From positions 5,518,001 through 5,582,000 of the forward strand of contig NZ_CP030055.1 of the NCBI RefSeq assembly GCF_015291645.1: a stretch of DNA of 64,000 nucleotides, written 5' to 3'. The notes below the pieces were generated by a model that saw only the letters and a program-made list of their open reading frames with translations, did not search any database and was not told where the DNA came from. This document shows positions 19,705 to 28,645 of this stretch, one piece after another (position 1 is the stretch's first letter; every line of letters begins with the position of its first letter). Origin of the DNA: Bradyrhizobium sp. CCBAU 53340 (GTDB lineage Bacteria; Pseudomonadota; Alphaproteobacteria; Rhizobiales; Xanthobacteraceae). Made by a program: the position numbers and the translations under genes.

Positions 19705-21075
19705 ATGGACCTCAATCGCCGTCATCTCATCGGAGCTTCGACCGCCGGCATCGCGGGCGCGCTCGCCATGCCCGCGAACGCTGCGCGCGCGGCGCCGCTG
19801 ACATCGCTGCTCGGACGCGATGCAACCCAATATGGCGTACGGCCCGGCAGCAGCGAAGACCAGACGCGGCTGCTCCAGCGCGCGATCGACGAAGCCTCGC
19901 GCGCGCAGATGCCGCTGGCGTTGCCGCCGGGACTCTACCGAACCGGGCTGCTGCGGCTGCCAAATGGCGCGCAGCTGATCGGCGTGCGCGGCGCGACGAA
20001 ACTCGTCTTTACCGGCGGTGCCTCAGCGATCCAGAGCGAGGGCTCTGACGCAATCGGCCTCGCCGGCATCACCTTCGACGGCGGCGGCATTCCGCTGCCG
20101 ACGCGGCGCGGGCTGATCCATGTGCTCGGCGGCCGCGACGTCCGCATCATCGATTGCGAGATCGCGTCCTCGGGCGACAGCGGCATCTGGCTCGAGCAGG
20201 TCTCGGGCGATATCTCCGGCAACATCTTTACCGACATCGCGGCAACCGCGGTGGTCTCGTTCGATGCCAGAGGCCTCAGCGTGTCGCGCAACACCATCAT
20301 CGGCACCAACGACAACGGCATCGAGATCCTGCGCACCGCCATCGGCGACGACGGCACTGTAGTCGCCGACAATCGCATCGAGGACATCAAGGCCGGGCCC
20401 GGCGGCTCCGGCCAGTACGGCAACGCCATCAACGCCTTCCGCGCCAGCAACGTCATCGTGCGCGGCAACCGCATCAAAAATTGCGATTACTCCGCGGTGC
20501 GCGGCAATTCGGCTTCAAACATCCACATTTCGGGCAACAGCGTCAGCGACGTCCGCGAGGTCGCGCTTTACTCGGAGTTCTCATTCGAAGCCGCAGTGAT
20601 TGCCAACAACACTGTCGATGGCGCCGCCGTCGGCGTCTCCGTCTGCAATTTCAATGAGGGCGGACGTATTGCGGTCGTTCAAGGCAATATCATCCGCAAT
20701 CTGATCCCGAAGCGGCCGATCGGCACCGCGCCGGACGACGACGCCGGCGTCGGCATCTACATCGAGGCCGATACGTCCGTGACCGGCAATGTGATCGAGA
20801 ATGCGCCGTCCTACGGCATCGTCGCCGGCTGGGGCAAATATCTGCGCGACGTCGTGATCTCGGGCAATGTGATCCGCAAGGCACTGGCCGGCGTCGGCGT
20901 CTCCGTCGTAGCAGGCGCCGGCACCGCCCTCGTCAACAACAACATGATCTCGGAAACCCCACGCGGCGCCGTGGTCGGCCTGGATCACGCGCGGGCGGTG
21001 ACGTCGGATCTGTTGGCGGAAGGGGCGCAACGCTTCGCGCAGGTGATGATCGGCGTCAATGCCGTCCGGCAGTAG
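19705..21075 (+). CDS. Tat-exported right-handed beta-helix protein (TIGR03808-type)
   Basis: A 456-residue protein with a twin-arginine leader (LNRRHLIGAST, arginines 5-6, AxA-type site near residue 29). The mature part begins with a pectate-lyase-like entry (QYGVRPGSSEDQTRLLQRAIDEA), followed by many short turns rich in N, G, V and I (VSRNTII, VRGNRI, ISGNSVSD, IANNTV, VTGNVI, ISGNVI), indicating a parallel beta-helix of ten or more coils. This matches the rhizobial TIGR03808 family of unknown function. It may be a polysaccharide-active periplasmic protein, but no catalytic set was identified. The convergent neighbour is the TIGR03809-type protein usually found with it. Confidence 0.85.
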   Translation: MDLNRRHLIGASTAGIAGALAMPANAARAAPLTSLLGRDATQYGVRPGSSEDQTRLLQRAIDEASRAQMPLALPPGLYRTGLLRLPNGAQLIGVRGATKLVFTGGASAIQSEGSDAIGLAGITFDGGGIPLPTRRGLIHVLGGRDVRIIDCEIASSGDSGIWLEQVSGDISGNIFTDIAATAVVSFDARGLSVSRNTIIGTNDNGIEILRTAIGDDGTVVADNRIEDIKAGPGGSGQYGNAINAFRASNVIVRGNRIKNCDYSAVRGNSASNIHISGNSVSDVREVALYSEFSFEAAVIANNTVDGAAVGVSVCNFNEGGRIAVVQGNIIRNLIPKRPIGTAPDDDAGVGIYIEADTSVTGNVIENAPSYGIVAGWGKYLRDVVISGNVIRKALAGVGVSVVAGAGTALVNNNMISETPRGAVVGLDHARAVTSDLLAEGAQRFAQVMIGVNAVRQ

Positions 21076-21123
21076 GTCCGCGGTCGGCGGCCCGGCCGCG
21101 GCGCGCCTCGGGAGCGTCGGCCC

Positions 21124-21804
21124 CTAGAACGAATTGCGCAGCAGCGGGTACTTTGCTTCGATGCCGTCGAGGCTGAAGGTGAATTCGACCACGCGCTCGG
21201 GGGCCGCGACGATTTCATCGGCAGGCGGCGAGAAGGTCTGAAGGAACGAGGCGATCGACGGTGCAGCCGGAGCGACTGGCGCGATGGGAGCCGCCGGCGC
21301 CGTCTTCCGGGCAATTGGCGCAGGCGGAGCTGCCGGCGCAATGCGAGCCGGCCGCGCGATCGGTGCAACGGGGGCGACCGGAGCTATCGGCGCCTCGACG
21401 ATTTCGGCAAGCACGTCCGGCTTGGGCTCGAGCCTGACCGGAACGGACGTCTCGGGCGCGATGTGCACGGCCTTGGGCTGCAAGATCTGGGGCTGCACGG
21501 TCTGGGCCTGCTCGCGCGGAAACACGCGCGGCATCGTCGCCGGCGACCAGCCGAAGGCGGAGGTCACGCTTGCGGCGGCCGCGGCGACGTCTCCGCCAGT
21601 CGCAAGCGCGCGCCAGGTCTCGACCGCGCGCTTGGCTTCCTGGATGTTTTCGAGGAATGCGATTTCGCTGTGATAGCGGCGCCAGCGTCCGGTCTCGAAC
21701 ATTTCGGACAGATGCTCCAGCCGCTGTTCGGCGAGAGCGCACCAGCGTGCCGCAATGTCGCGACCTGCAGCCGCGGCACCAACCGACTCTTGGCGATGTG
21801 TCAT
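21124..21804 (-). CDS. TIGR03809-type protein with Pro/Ala-rich tail
   Basis: A 226-residue protein. The N-terminal 90 residues (RWCALAEQRLEHLSEMFETGRWRRYHSE and ENIQEAKRAVETWRAL) form the conserved helical TIGR03809 domain, found mainly in Bradyrhizobiaceae beside TIGR03808 genes. The middle (about 125-195) is a low-complexity run of A, P, I and V in APIAPVAP-like units. A short hydrophobic C-terminal block ends in RNSF. No signal peptide is seen. The ATG at 21804 fits the domain start. Function unknown; the convergent arrangement with the beta-helix gene supports pairing. Confidence 0.75.
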   Translation of the reverse strand: MTHRQESVGAAAAGRDIAARWCALAEQRLEHLSEMFETGRWRRYHSEIAFLENIQEAKRAVETWRALATGGDVAAAAASVTSAFGWSPATMPRVFPREQAQTVQPQILQPKAVHIAPETSVPVRLEPKPDVLAEIVEAPIAPVAPVAPIARPARIAPAAPPAPIARKTAPAAPIAPVAPAAPSIASFLQTFSPPADEIVAAPERVVEFTFSLDGIEAKYPLLRNSF

Positions 21805-22096
21805 GAACCAGCCCGTCTGGAGAAAAATACGGACGCGACGCAACGCACACGAATCAATTTAGAAGCGACATGAATATTTTGTGGAAAAGATTTGACTTGT
21901 CCAGCAACGACACGGCTCTCGTCATGAAATACCGTAGTCGTGCGGAGTTTTCAGGGGTTTGCGAGTCAAGCTCCGCGCAAGCATAGCGGGCTTGCCGCGT
22001 AACCGGCGCCGAGTCGTGACGACGATCGCCCCGCGGGCTCAACCGCAAGGTGATCTCAAACGACGCTTCAAGAAACCGGACCCCCAAAAAGGAAAA
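21805..22096. other. spacer without a recognised gene
   Basis: I see no gene between the TIGR03809-type gene start and the protease terminator. The part at 21853-21900 is AT-rich and probably carries the promoter of the minus-strand gene ending at 21124. Small open frames here have poor composition. Confidence 0.4.
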
Positions 22097-22126
22097 GACC
22101 CGTCCGGGGGGACAACCGGACGGGTC
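22097..22126 (-). terminator. Rho-independent terminator of the sigma/anti-sigma/protease operon
   Basis: A perfect 11-bp stem (GACCCGTCCGG / CCGGACGGGTC) with an 8-nt loop. On the minus strand it is followed by TTTTCCTTTTT. It lies 160 bp beyond the stop of the subtilisin-like gene, the last gene of the minus-strand operon. The spacer from 22127 to 22286 shows no gene. Confidence 0.85.
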
Positions 22127-22286
22127 GAGCCATATGGGCGCTTGGGGTGGATGGGCGCTCGCGCCTGATATGACTGATGGGGAGGGATGACCGCTCCCAC
22201 ATCATTTGGTCGTGGCAGCTGGCTGAACGTTCAATCCGGCGTTCGATTATTTAACCATTGGCCGATGCGCAATCTTGACGCGGGCG

Positions 22287-23969
22287 CTATCGCGCCGCCG
22301 GCCTATCCGCCTGAGAAATCGTGGATTTATCGTCCGCGCTCGACAGCGAGGGCTGCTCGATTGCGCGGGCGCCGGGGTCGTCGCGGCGCGGCTGCGCATC
22401 TTCACGTTTAGTTGTAGCTGATACAGATGCGACCGGCGTCGCGTTGTTGGCGGGAACGGCCGTCACCGCGGCAAACGCATCCGCCTCGCCGTCGCCGTAG
22501 AGATCGTCACGCCCGGGCGAACCGAGGTCACGTGCCGTCTTCGCCAGCGTCATGCGCAGCGCTTCCGGCTTCAGGGCGTAGTTGCGCTCGAGCAGGAGCG
22601 CCGCAACGCCGGAGACGTAAGCCGCCGAGAACGAGGTGCCCGACGTCATCTGGTACTTGCCGTCAGGCGCCGGCAGGAAGATATCGACCCCGGGCGCAGC
22701 CAGCGCGATGTAATTGCCGCGGTTGGATGCGGCGAACAGCCTGTCCTGCTGGTCGGTCGCACTGACCGCGATCACATTGGGATTGGCGGCGGGATAGAGC
22801 GGCGGCGATTTGGGGCCGGCATTGCCGGCGGCCGCGATCAGCACCAATCCGCGCGCCGCGGTCGCCGCGATCGCGCGCTCGATCACCGCGTCCTTGGGAC
22901 CGGCAAAGCTCATATTGACGATCTGGGCGCCGTGCTCGGCGGCATAATTGAGCGAGCGCAGGATGACGTAGGACGAGCTCTCGGCCCCGCCGGTGGTGCC
23001 GCCGAAGGCCCTGATGGCAATGATGCGCGCTTCCGGCGCGCTGCCCATCAGCTTGGCATGCGCCACGATCACCCCCGCAATGCCGGTGCCGTGAACATGG
23101 GCCCCCTCGCCGCTGCCGAGCGCATCGAAATTGTCGGCAATGGAATTGGCGAGCTCGGGATGCCTGGCGTCGATCCCGGAATCGATCACCGCGACTGTGA
23201 CGTTGCTGCCGTGCGCCAGGGTATGCGCCTGCGGAAGGCGCAGCTTCGACAGCGCATATTGCGCCGGATCGCCTTCGGTCGGCACGGCCGGCTTCTGATC
23301 CTGAAGCACGTAGCGGAAGTTCGGCTGAAGCGAGCGCACGCTGGCGTCGGCCGCGAATTCGCGCCGCACCGTCTCGTACGGCCGCCCGTCGGTGATGCGG
23401 AACAGGCCAACCGTGGCCCCGATCAGCGGGAAATTCTCCGAAGAGACGCGGGTCAGGCCGTGACGTCGCGCAAGCTCGTCGGCTTCGGTCGCCGATAGCG
23501 CACTGTCGATCTCCGCGACGAATTCATTGGCGAAGCTGCGCGAGCCGATGGCGACAGGCAGGTTGTTGCCTCGTCCTTTGCCGGCGGTCTTCTTGGCCGA
23601 TTTGCCGCCGCCGTCGCCGCCACCATTTGGCTGCCCCAGGCACTCGCCGTCGGCATCGCGATATGGGGCGGAGCACGCCGGATAGAGGTTCGGCGAGTAG
23701 TGCGCATAGGGCAGCACCGTCGTCGGCGCCAGCCGCGCCGAGATGTGAGGCGTCGGTGCCACGCGAGGGCCGTGATCGACGTTCATGGCTCGCGCCGCGA
23801 TGTTCGGAGAGATTGTTGGCGTGCGCGAGGGAATGTTGATCGTGGGCGTGCGCATGATCGCCTGGGCGTGGGCGACCTCGATACCGAGGCAGGCGGCGAG
23901 CAGGAGCGCGGCTCCGGCCGACGAAGCATGGGCCCCGGCTCGCAATTTACTCTCGGACTTGCGCATCAT
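22287..23969 (-). CDS. subtilisin-like serine protease (S8 family), exported
   Basis: A 560-residue protease. A signal peptide (AGAALLLAACLGIEVAHAQ, cut near residue 36) is followed by a proline/threonine-rich linker and a glycine/lysine-rich stretch (116-134). A propeptide-like domain spans about 148-222, ending SVRSLQPNFRYVLQD. The S8 catalytic domain has D263 (VAVIDSGID), H293 (HVHGTGIAG), oxyanion N383 (AAGNAG) and S446 (SGTSFSAAYVSG). The C-terminal 55 residues are disordered. It probably acts in the periplasm or outside. It starts 17 bp after the anti-sigma gene, so cotranscription with the ECF pair is likely and its substrate may be linked to that signalling. Confidence 0.92.
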   Translation of the reverse strand: MMRKSESKLRAGAHASSAGAALLLAACLGIEVAHAQAIMRTPTINIPSRTPTISPNIAARAMNVDHGPRVAPTPHISARLAPTTVLPYAHYSPNLYPACSAPYRDADGECLGQPNGGGDGGGKSAKKTAGKGRGNNLPVAIGSRSFANEFVAEIDSALSATEADELARRHGLTRVSSENFPLIGATVGLFRITDGRPYETVRREFAADASVRSLQPNFRYVLQDQKPAVPTEGDPAQYALSKLRLPQAHTLAHGSNVTVAVIDSGIDARHPELANSIADNFDALGSGEGAHVHGTGIAGVIVAHAKLMGSAPEARIIAIRAFGGTTGGAESSSYVILRSLNYAAEHGAQIVNMSFAGPKDAVIERAIAATAARGLVLIAAAGNAGPKSPPLYPAANPNVIAVSATDQQDRLFAASNRGNYIALAAPGVDIFLPAPDGKYQMTSGTSFSAAYVSGVAALLLERNYALKPEALRMTLAKTARDLGSPGRDDLYGDGEADAFAAVTAVPANNATPVASVSATTKREDAQPRRDDPGARAIEQPSLSSADDKSTISQADRPAAR

Positions 23970-23985
23970 TGCTGCGAAGGCGCGC

Positions 23986-24678
23986 TTAAGGCGCCGCCAC
24001 GGCGAGGTTGACGAACTTCTCGCGCTGCATCCTGCCGAGCAGCGCGGCGAGTTCGTCCTGGCTCATCGCCTTGTCGAACTGGAGGCGGAACATGCCGCCC
24101 TTGGCATCGCCGATGATCGAGGCCTGGTAGCTGTCGAGCAGCGCGGTGATGTCGGCGACGCGCGCCTCGGGCGTGAAGCGCACCAGTGCCCGCGAAGGAG
24201 CCGCCGCCCCGAGATCACGCGTGATCGGCGCACCGGTCGAGAGCGATGCGGTCTGGAAGGTCGCGGTCTGGGTCTTCATCAGCACGGCGCCGATGATGCC
24301 AGCCTGGAGCAAGAGCGCGATGGCTCCCAAGCTCGCCGACCAGGCCAGCGTACGTGGCGAGAGGCTGGCGAAGAAGGTGGCGATACGTGCCGACAGCGGC
24401 AGCGAACCGGTCGCGCGCGCCGGCTCGGCGTCGATCGCGGCGAACAGCTTTTGCATCGCGCGCGCCGACGGAGCACCCAGGCTTTCGTTCAGGTGGATGG
24501 TCTCTTCATACTCGCCGCGGATCGTCGCATATTGCTTTGCGAGCGCCGGATCGCTGGCAAGCGCTTCCTCGACGCGGCGCGCATCGCGCGCGTTCAGCGT
24601 GCCGGCGGCGTGCCAGGGCAGCAGCATCTCGATCTCACTGGGCTCTTGCTCCAGCATCTTCTTGCTCAAAGCCATCAT
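23986..24678 (-). CDS. membrane anti-sigma factor with periplasmic propeptide-like domain
   Basis: A 230-residue protein with three parts. Residues 1-105 are a cytoplasmic anti-sigma helical domain (EIEMLLPWHAAGTLNARDARRVEEAL), of the type without zinc cysteines. One membrane helix lies at about 111-134. Residues 163-228 form a periplasmic domain (ALVRFTPEARVADITALLDS onward, GGMFRLQF, VNLAVAAP) whose strand-helix-strand pattern resembles subtilisin propeptides. The first codon overlaps the sigma-factor stop by 4 nt, the usual sign of a cognate pair. The protein should hold the ECF factor at the membrane until released by a periplasmic cue; the adjacent protease is a candidate partner. Confidence 0.8.
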   Translation of the reverse strand: MMALSKKMLEQEPSEIEMLLPWHAAGTLNARDARRVEEALASDPALAKQYATIRGEYEETIHLNESLGAPSARAMQKLFAAIDAEPARATGSLPLSARIATFFASLSPRTLAWSASLGAIALLLQAGIIGAVLMKTQTATFQTASLSTGAPITRDLGAAAPSRALVRFTPEARVADITALLDSYQASIIGDAKGGMFRLQFDKAMSQDELAALLGRMQREKFVNLAVAAP

Positions 24679-25244
24679 GGCCAGCCTCGCTCAATGCCGG
24701 CTGCCTTCAGCAGTTCGGCCAATTTCTTGCGCGCATAGAAGAGGCGCGTCTTCACCGTGTTTTCCGGGATCCCGACGATTTCGGCCACCTCTTCCACTGA
24801 TTTCTCGTGGTAATAGACGAGGTCGACGATTTCCCGGTGGTCCGGCGAGAGGCCCGTCAGACACTCCCGCAACGCTTCACTGGTATCCTTCTTCTGCACC
24901 ACCGTTTCCGGATCGTCGGATGAATCCTCGATCGCGTTGGCGGCTTCGTCGTCCAACTCAAAATCCTTTCTGCGCCGAAGCGCAGACAGGGCCTTGAATC
25001 GGGTGATTGCCAACAGCCAGGTGGAGACAGCGGACCGACCCTCGAACTTGCCGGCCTGACGCCAGACGTCGAGGAACACCTCGCTGATGAGGTCTTCCGC
25101 GGTCTGCTCGTCCCGCACGAGCCTGAGCCCGAACCTGTACACCCTGACATGGTGCCGCCCGTACAGCACCTGCATGGCGAGCCGGTCACCCTGGGCGATC
25201 CTGGCGATCAGGACCTCGTCCGTAGCCGCCTGTGTCACGCTCAA
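24675..25244 (-). CDS. ECF-type RNA polymerase sigma factor
   Basis: A 189-residue group IV sigma factor. Region 2 runs from about 25 to 95, with RLVRDEQTAEDLISEVFLDVWRQ and the DNA-contacting STWLLAITRFKALSALRRR. Region 4 (about 120-180) contains LSPDHREIVDLVYYHEKSVEEVAEIVGIPENTVKTRLFYARKKL, a normal helix-turn-helix. A conserved acidic linker (FELDDEAANAIEDSSDDPE) joins them. It heads the operon with the anti-sigma and S8 protease genes and should direct transcription of a small regulon, probably including itself. Confidence 0.93.
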   Translation of the reverse strand: MSVTQAATDEVLIARIAQGDRLAMQVLYGRHHVRVYRFGLRLVRDEQTAEDLISEVFLDVWRQAGKFEGRSAVSTWLLAITRFKALSALRRRKDFELDDEAANAIEDSSDDPETVVQKKDTSEALRECLTGLSPDHREIVDLVYYHEKSVEEVAEIVGIPENTVKTRLFYARKKLAELLKAAGIERGWP

Positions 25245-25685
25245 AGGCCGTCTCGCAAGGTTGGTCGGGTCGATGCGGCGGACGGTTCGACGGGAGGAGT
25301 GAAATTGTTCAACCTACCGCAGTCATACGGGGACCTGTGTGATCTACCCCACATACGCGCGATTTCCTTGTTCCGCCCGTGGCGGCTGGCTGCTTCGCTG
25401 CAGAACGGTAACATAATACGGAAACACTCTCTTCGGACTTGCCGTGGGCCGTCACAGGCAGCCCGCTCGAGCTCGGTCCATAACACGGCCCTGTGCACCT
25501 TATGTCGCACGGCGCCGGCTTTGGTCCGCGATATCGCCTGCGATGCCTAATTGGCTGCAAAATTCCGCGCCGCCGGAGCCCCTTACCCGCGCAACGTTCC
25601 CCTGGCGGATTCGGTTCATAAGGATACCAAACCTAAAGGCTTGCCACGTAGATTTTTTCGGCTGACATCCACCATTGGCGGGACC
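25245..25685. other. 441-bp divergent spacer
   Basis: No gene is supported here. The spacer separates the minus-strand ECF operon from the plus-strand diguanylate cyclase gene and must hold both promoters. Local AT-rich patches lie at 25303-25320 and 25405-25435. I looked for EcfG-type GGAAC-N16/17-GTT sites and found none convincing. Confidence 0.4.
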
Positions 25686-26843
25686 ATGAGTACGGCCGCG
25701 ACGTCCTTTCCGGAGAGGAGTGCCGCAGAGACCGCGGATATCGTCCTCACGCCCGAGGCGGCCGCGCGGGAGGTGCTGGCCCGTCGGATCCGCCAGCGCC
25801 GGCAGATGTATATCGGCCAGGTCGCGAGCTATTCGCTCGCCGCCTTCGTGCTGCTGCTCTACGCCTATGACGGCGTCATTGGCAGCAACGTTCCATCGCT
25901 GTTCTGGGTTGGCGGCCTTCTGATCATTGGCATCTTCGTGGTGATGTCGGAGGCCGGCGTCGGCGACAGGCACAACGACCATTATCTCACCGTCTTCCAG
26001 ATCTCGGCGCATATGGCGCTGCAATTCGTGTTCCTGGTGTCGGTGCCGACGATCGGGATCGCCTTCATCAGCGTGCTGTTCCTGATCTTTGCATTCGGCA
26101 CGCTGCGCATGAGCTCGGCCCAGGCGATGCTGACCTGGGCAATTGCGACCATCGCGCTCGCGGCCGTGTTCCTCGGCTCCAACCTGCCGATCGGCATGCC
26201 GGTCGCGACGCGGCTGCAGCGGACCGCCTCGATGCTGTGCTTCGTGCTGGTGATCGGCCAGTGCGCCTTTCTCGGCCTGTTCGGCGCAACGCTGCGCAAG
26301 ATCCTGTACCGCCGCAGCATCGAGCTGAAGGCGGCCTATCGGCGGATCGAGGAGCTCGCCGAGCTCGACGAGCTGACCGGTTCCTACAACCGCCGCTGCA
26401 TCATGCGGCTTCTCGACGCGGAGATGGAAAAGGCGCGGCAGTCGGCCACACCTTGCGCCATCGCGCTGATCGACCTCGACTGGTTCAAGCGCATCAACGA
26501 TGCCTACGGCCATCCCGTCGGCGACGAGGTGCTGCGGACCTTCGCCATCACCATCTTCGCCAACATCCGGCCCGACGACCGCTTCGGCCGCTATGGCGGC
26601 GAGGAGTTTCTGCTGCTGCTGCCCGGCACCGCGATCGAGGCCGCATCGCGCATGCTCGACCGGCTGCGCAGCATCGTGGCCGAGCTCGACTGGAGCGCAT
26701 TCTCGCCCGGCATGCACGTGACGATTTCCGCCGGCGTCGTGACGCTACGCGACATTGATACTGCAGATACGTTCCTCGCGCGCGCCGACAGCGCGCTGTA
26801 TTCAGCCAAGGCGCAGGGGCGCAACCGCATTGCTACGAGTTGA
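25686..26843 (+). CDS. membrane diguanylate cyclase (GGDEF)
   Basis: A 385-residue protein with six hydrophobic helices (about 45-200), forming a membrane sensor region without a recognised named domain. A coiled segment (RRSIELKAAYRRIEELAELDELTG) leads into a GGDEF domain. The active-site motif is GGEEF at 304-308, so the enzyme should make cyclic di-GMP from two GTP. An inhibitory I-site RxxD (RPDD, 295-298) stands five residues before it, giving product feedback. DELTGSYNRR and DLDWFKRINDAYGH are intact. The ATG at 25686 follows a GGCGGGACC stretch. The DUF2336 gene follows 63 bp later. Confidence 0.93.
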   Translation: MSTAATSFPERSAAETADIVLTPEAAAREVLARRIRQRRQMYIGQVASYSLAAFVLLLYAYDGVIGSNVPSLFWVGGLLIIGIFVVMSEAGVGDRHNDHYLTVFQISAHMALQFVFLVSVPTIGIAFISVLFLIFAFGTLRMSSAQAMLTWAIATIALAAVFLGSNLPIGMPVATRLQRTASMLCFVLVIGQCAFLGLFGATLRKILYRRSIELKAAYRRIEELAELDELTGSYNRRCIMRLLDAEMEKARQSATPCAIALIDLDWFKRINDAYGHPVGDEVLRTFAITIFANIRPDDRFGRYGGEEFLLLLPGTAIEAASRMLDRLRSIVAELDWSAFSPGMHVTISAGVVTLRDIDTADTFLARADSALYSAKAQGRNRIATS

Positions 26844-26906
26844 CCGATTCATTTGCTGCCGGCGCGAGAGAAGGTACCGCCGGTCCGAACGCTCCAGGAC
26901 AGGGCC

Positions 26907-28007
26907 ATGAGATCCAAATCCGCCAAGTCATCCGAGAATTTGCTCGAGGAATTGCAGAGCGCGCTCGCACACGGCACCGTCGCGCGCCGCGTCGAGACGC
27001 TGCGCCGCGTCACCGATCTCTTCGTGGGCAACGCGGTGGATTATTCCGACGACCATATCCGCGTGTTCGACGACGTCTTCCAATGCCTGATCGAGCAGAT
27101 CGAGACCTCGGCGAAAGCGTTGCTCGCCGACCGGCTCGCGCCGATCGGAGCCGCCCCGCCCCAGATCATCCGCACGCTTGCGCTCGACGACGTCATCGAG
27201 GTCGCGGGTCCCGTGCTGTCGAAGTCCGAGCGGCTCGACGAGACGACCCTGATCGAGATCGCACGCAGCAAGAGCCAGGCCCATCTCAAGGCGATCTCGC
27301 TTCGACGGATGCTGTCGGAAGCGCTGACCGACGTGCTGGTGTCGCGCGGCAACGAAGACGTGGTGCAATCGACCGCAGCGAACCCGGGTGCACGGCTCTC
27401 CGAGGATACTCTCACGAACCTCGTCATTCGTGCCGAACGCGACGACGACCTTGCCGCCTGCATCGGCCTGCGGCCCGACCTGCCGCGGCATCATTATCTG
27501 AAGCTGGTCGCCAAGGCCTCCTTAAGCGTGCGCAGGAAGCTGGAGGCCGCCCACCCCGAACTGGCCGCCGAAGTATCGAGCGTCGTGCAGGAAGCGGCGC
27601 AGCGGGTTCGCACCGTCGCGATGACCCGGCAGACCGAAATGGCGCGCGCGCTGGTGAAGTCGCTTCACGATGACGGCCGCCTCAACGAACTCCAGATCAC
27701 GACCTTCGCCGAGCAGGGCAAGTTCGACGAGACGAACGCCGGGCTCGCGGCGCTCGCCGGCGTCGCGGTCGAGACTGCCGAGAATATGATGATCGAGAAC
27801 CGCACCGAGGGCGTGATGATCCTCGCCAAGGTGGCCGGCATGCAATGGTCGAGCGTGCGCGCGATCATCGCCATGCGCGAAAAACTGTCGGGTGGATCGC
27901 AGATCGACATGCTGTCGCTGCGCGATACCTACGAGGCCTTGCGCAGCTCCACCGCGCAGCAGGTGCTGCGCTTCCACCGCATGCAGAGCGCGACGTCGGC
28001 GGCTTAA
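26907..28007 (+). CDS. DUF2336 domain-containing protein
   Basis: A 366-residue, almost fully helical protein. It is characterised by repeated HEAT-like helices with phrases such as LRRVTDLFVGNAVDYSDDHI, RLAPIGAAPPQIIRTLA, SDVLSKSERLDE-like segments and DRNEDVVQSTAANPGARLSE-like repeats, as expected for DUF2336. This family is confined mostly to alphaproteobacteria and is often near signalling genes. The protein has no membrane segment. The start at 26907 (MRSKSAKSSENLLEEL) fits the family N-terminus. Its stop codon overlaps that of the convergent nrsF gene by sharing a TTAA. Function unknown; the neighbouring cyclase suggests a signalling context. Confidence 0.8.
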   Translation: MRSKSAKSSENLLEELQSALAHGTVARRVETLRRVTDLFVGNAVDYSDDHIRVFDDVFQCLIEQIETSAKALLADRLAPIGAAPPQIIRTLALDDVIEVAGPVLSKSERLDETTLIEIARSKSQAHLKAISLRRMLSEALTDVLVSRGNEDVVQSTAANPGARLSEDTLTNLVIRAERDDDLAACIGLRPDLPRHHYLKLVAKASLSVRRKLEAAHPELAAEVSSVVQEAAQRVRTVAMTRQTEMARALVKSLHDDGRLNELQITTFAEQGKFDETNAGLAALAGVAVETAENMMIENRTEGVMILAKVAGMQWSSVRAIIAMREKLSGGSQIDMLSLRDTYEALRSSTAQQVLRFHRMQSATSAA

Positions 28008-28645
28008 TACCTCAAAACCCTCGACCCGACCGCCGCGCCGATCGCGGTTACGAGCGCGGTCGCGATCGTGTACCAGGTCGCGACGAACAGCGGCGAATCG
28101 TCGGTGCAGTGCGAAGCGTAGAGCGTGGCGGCGAGCCCGGCCGACAGCAGGCCGGCGAGCGCACCGGCCAGCGCAGGACGCGACGGTGCGCCGTGGCGCA
28201 GACCGAACAATGCGCCCGCGAGCAGCGGCAGCGACATCGCGGGGATCGCCGACAGACACGCCCGCGAATTCTTGCCGACGAGCCGCATCGTCATCGGCAT
28301 GGCCGGCGCCATCATCGCCTCGCTGCCGATCGCCACCGCAAGCAATCCGACGGGAAGCAGCAGCAGCCAGCCCCAGCCGCGCATCAGGGCCTCTGGCCGC
28401 GACAGATGCAGGCTGACGATGATCGCGGGGATCGCGAGCGACAGCGTGACCGCGAACTTCATGTCGAAGAACGGATTGTGCATGGCCGTCATCACGTCCG
28501 GTCGCACGCCCAGGAACGTCGCGAAAATCAGGATCGACAACGGCGCAGCGACCAGAAGTCCCGTGGTCAGCAGCGCACCGACCCGCGGAGCGCGATGGGC
28601 GTTGTCGGCCGCGAGCGTGCGAATGAGTTGGTCGGTATCCATCAC
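28004..28645 (-). CDS. nrsF: NrsF-type (DUF1109) membrane anti-sigma factor
   Basis: A 213-residue protein with six membrane helices, as in the DUF1109/NrsF family. Two conserved cysteines are in the expected places: C130 (NSRACLSAIP) and C180 (YASHCTDDSP). In Caulobacter NrsF, two cysteines at almost the same positions control release of SigF. The N-terminal cytoplasmic segment (DTDQLIRTLAADNAHRAPRVG) should bind the sigma factor. The start overlaps the upstream sigma gene stop by 4 nt. It therefore belongs to a redox- or metal-responsive sigma switch at the inner membrane. Confidence 0.88.
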   Translation of the reverse strand: MMDTDQLIRTLAADNAHRAPRVGALLTTGLLVAAPLSILIFATFLGVRPDVMTAMHNPFFDMKFAVTLSLAIPAIIVSLHLSRPEALMRGWGWLLLLPVGLLAVAIGSEAMMAPAMPMTMRLVGKNSRACLSAIPAMSLPLLAGALFGLRHGAPSRPALAGALAGLLSAGLAATLYASHCTDDSPLFVATWYTIATALVTAIGAAVGSRVLRY

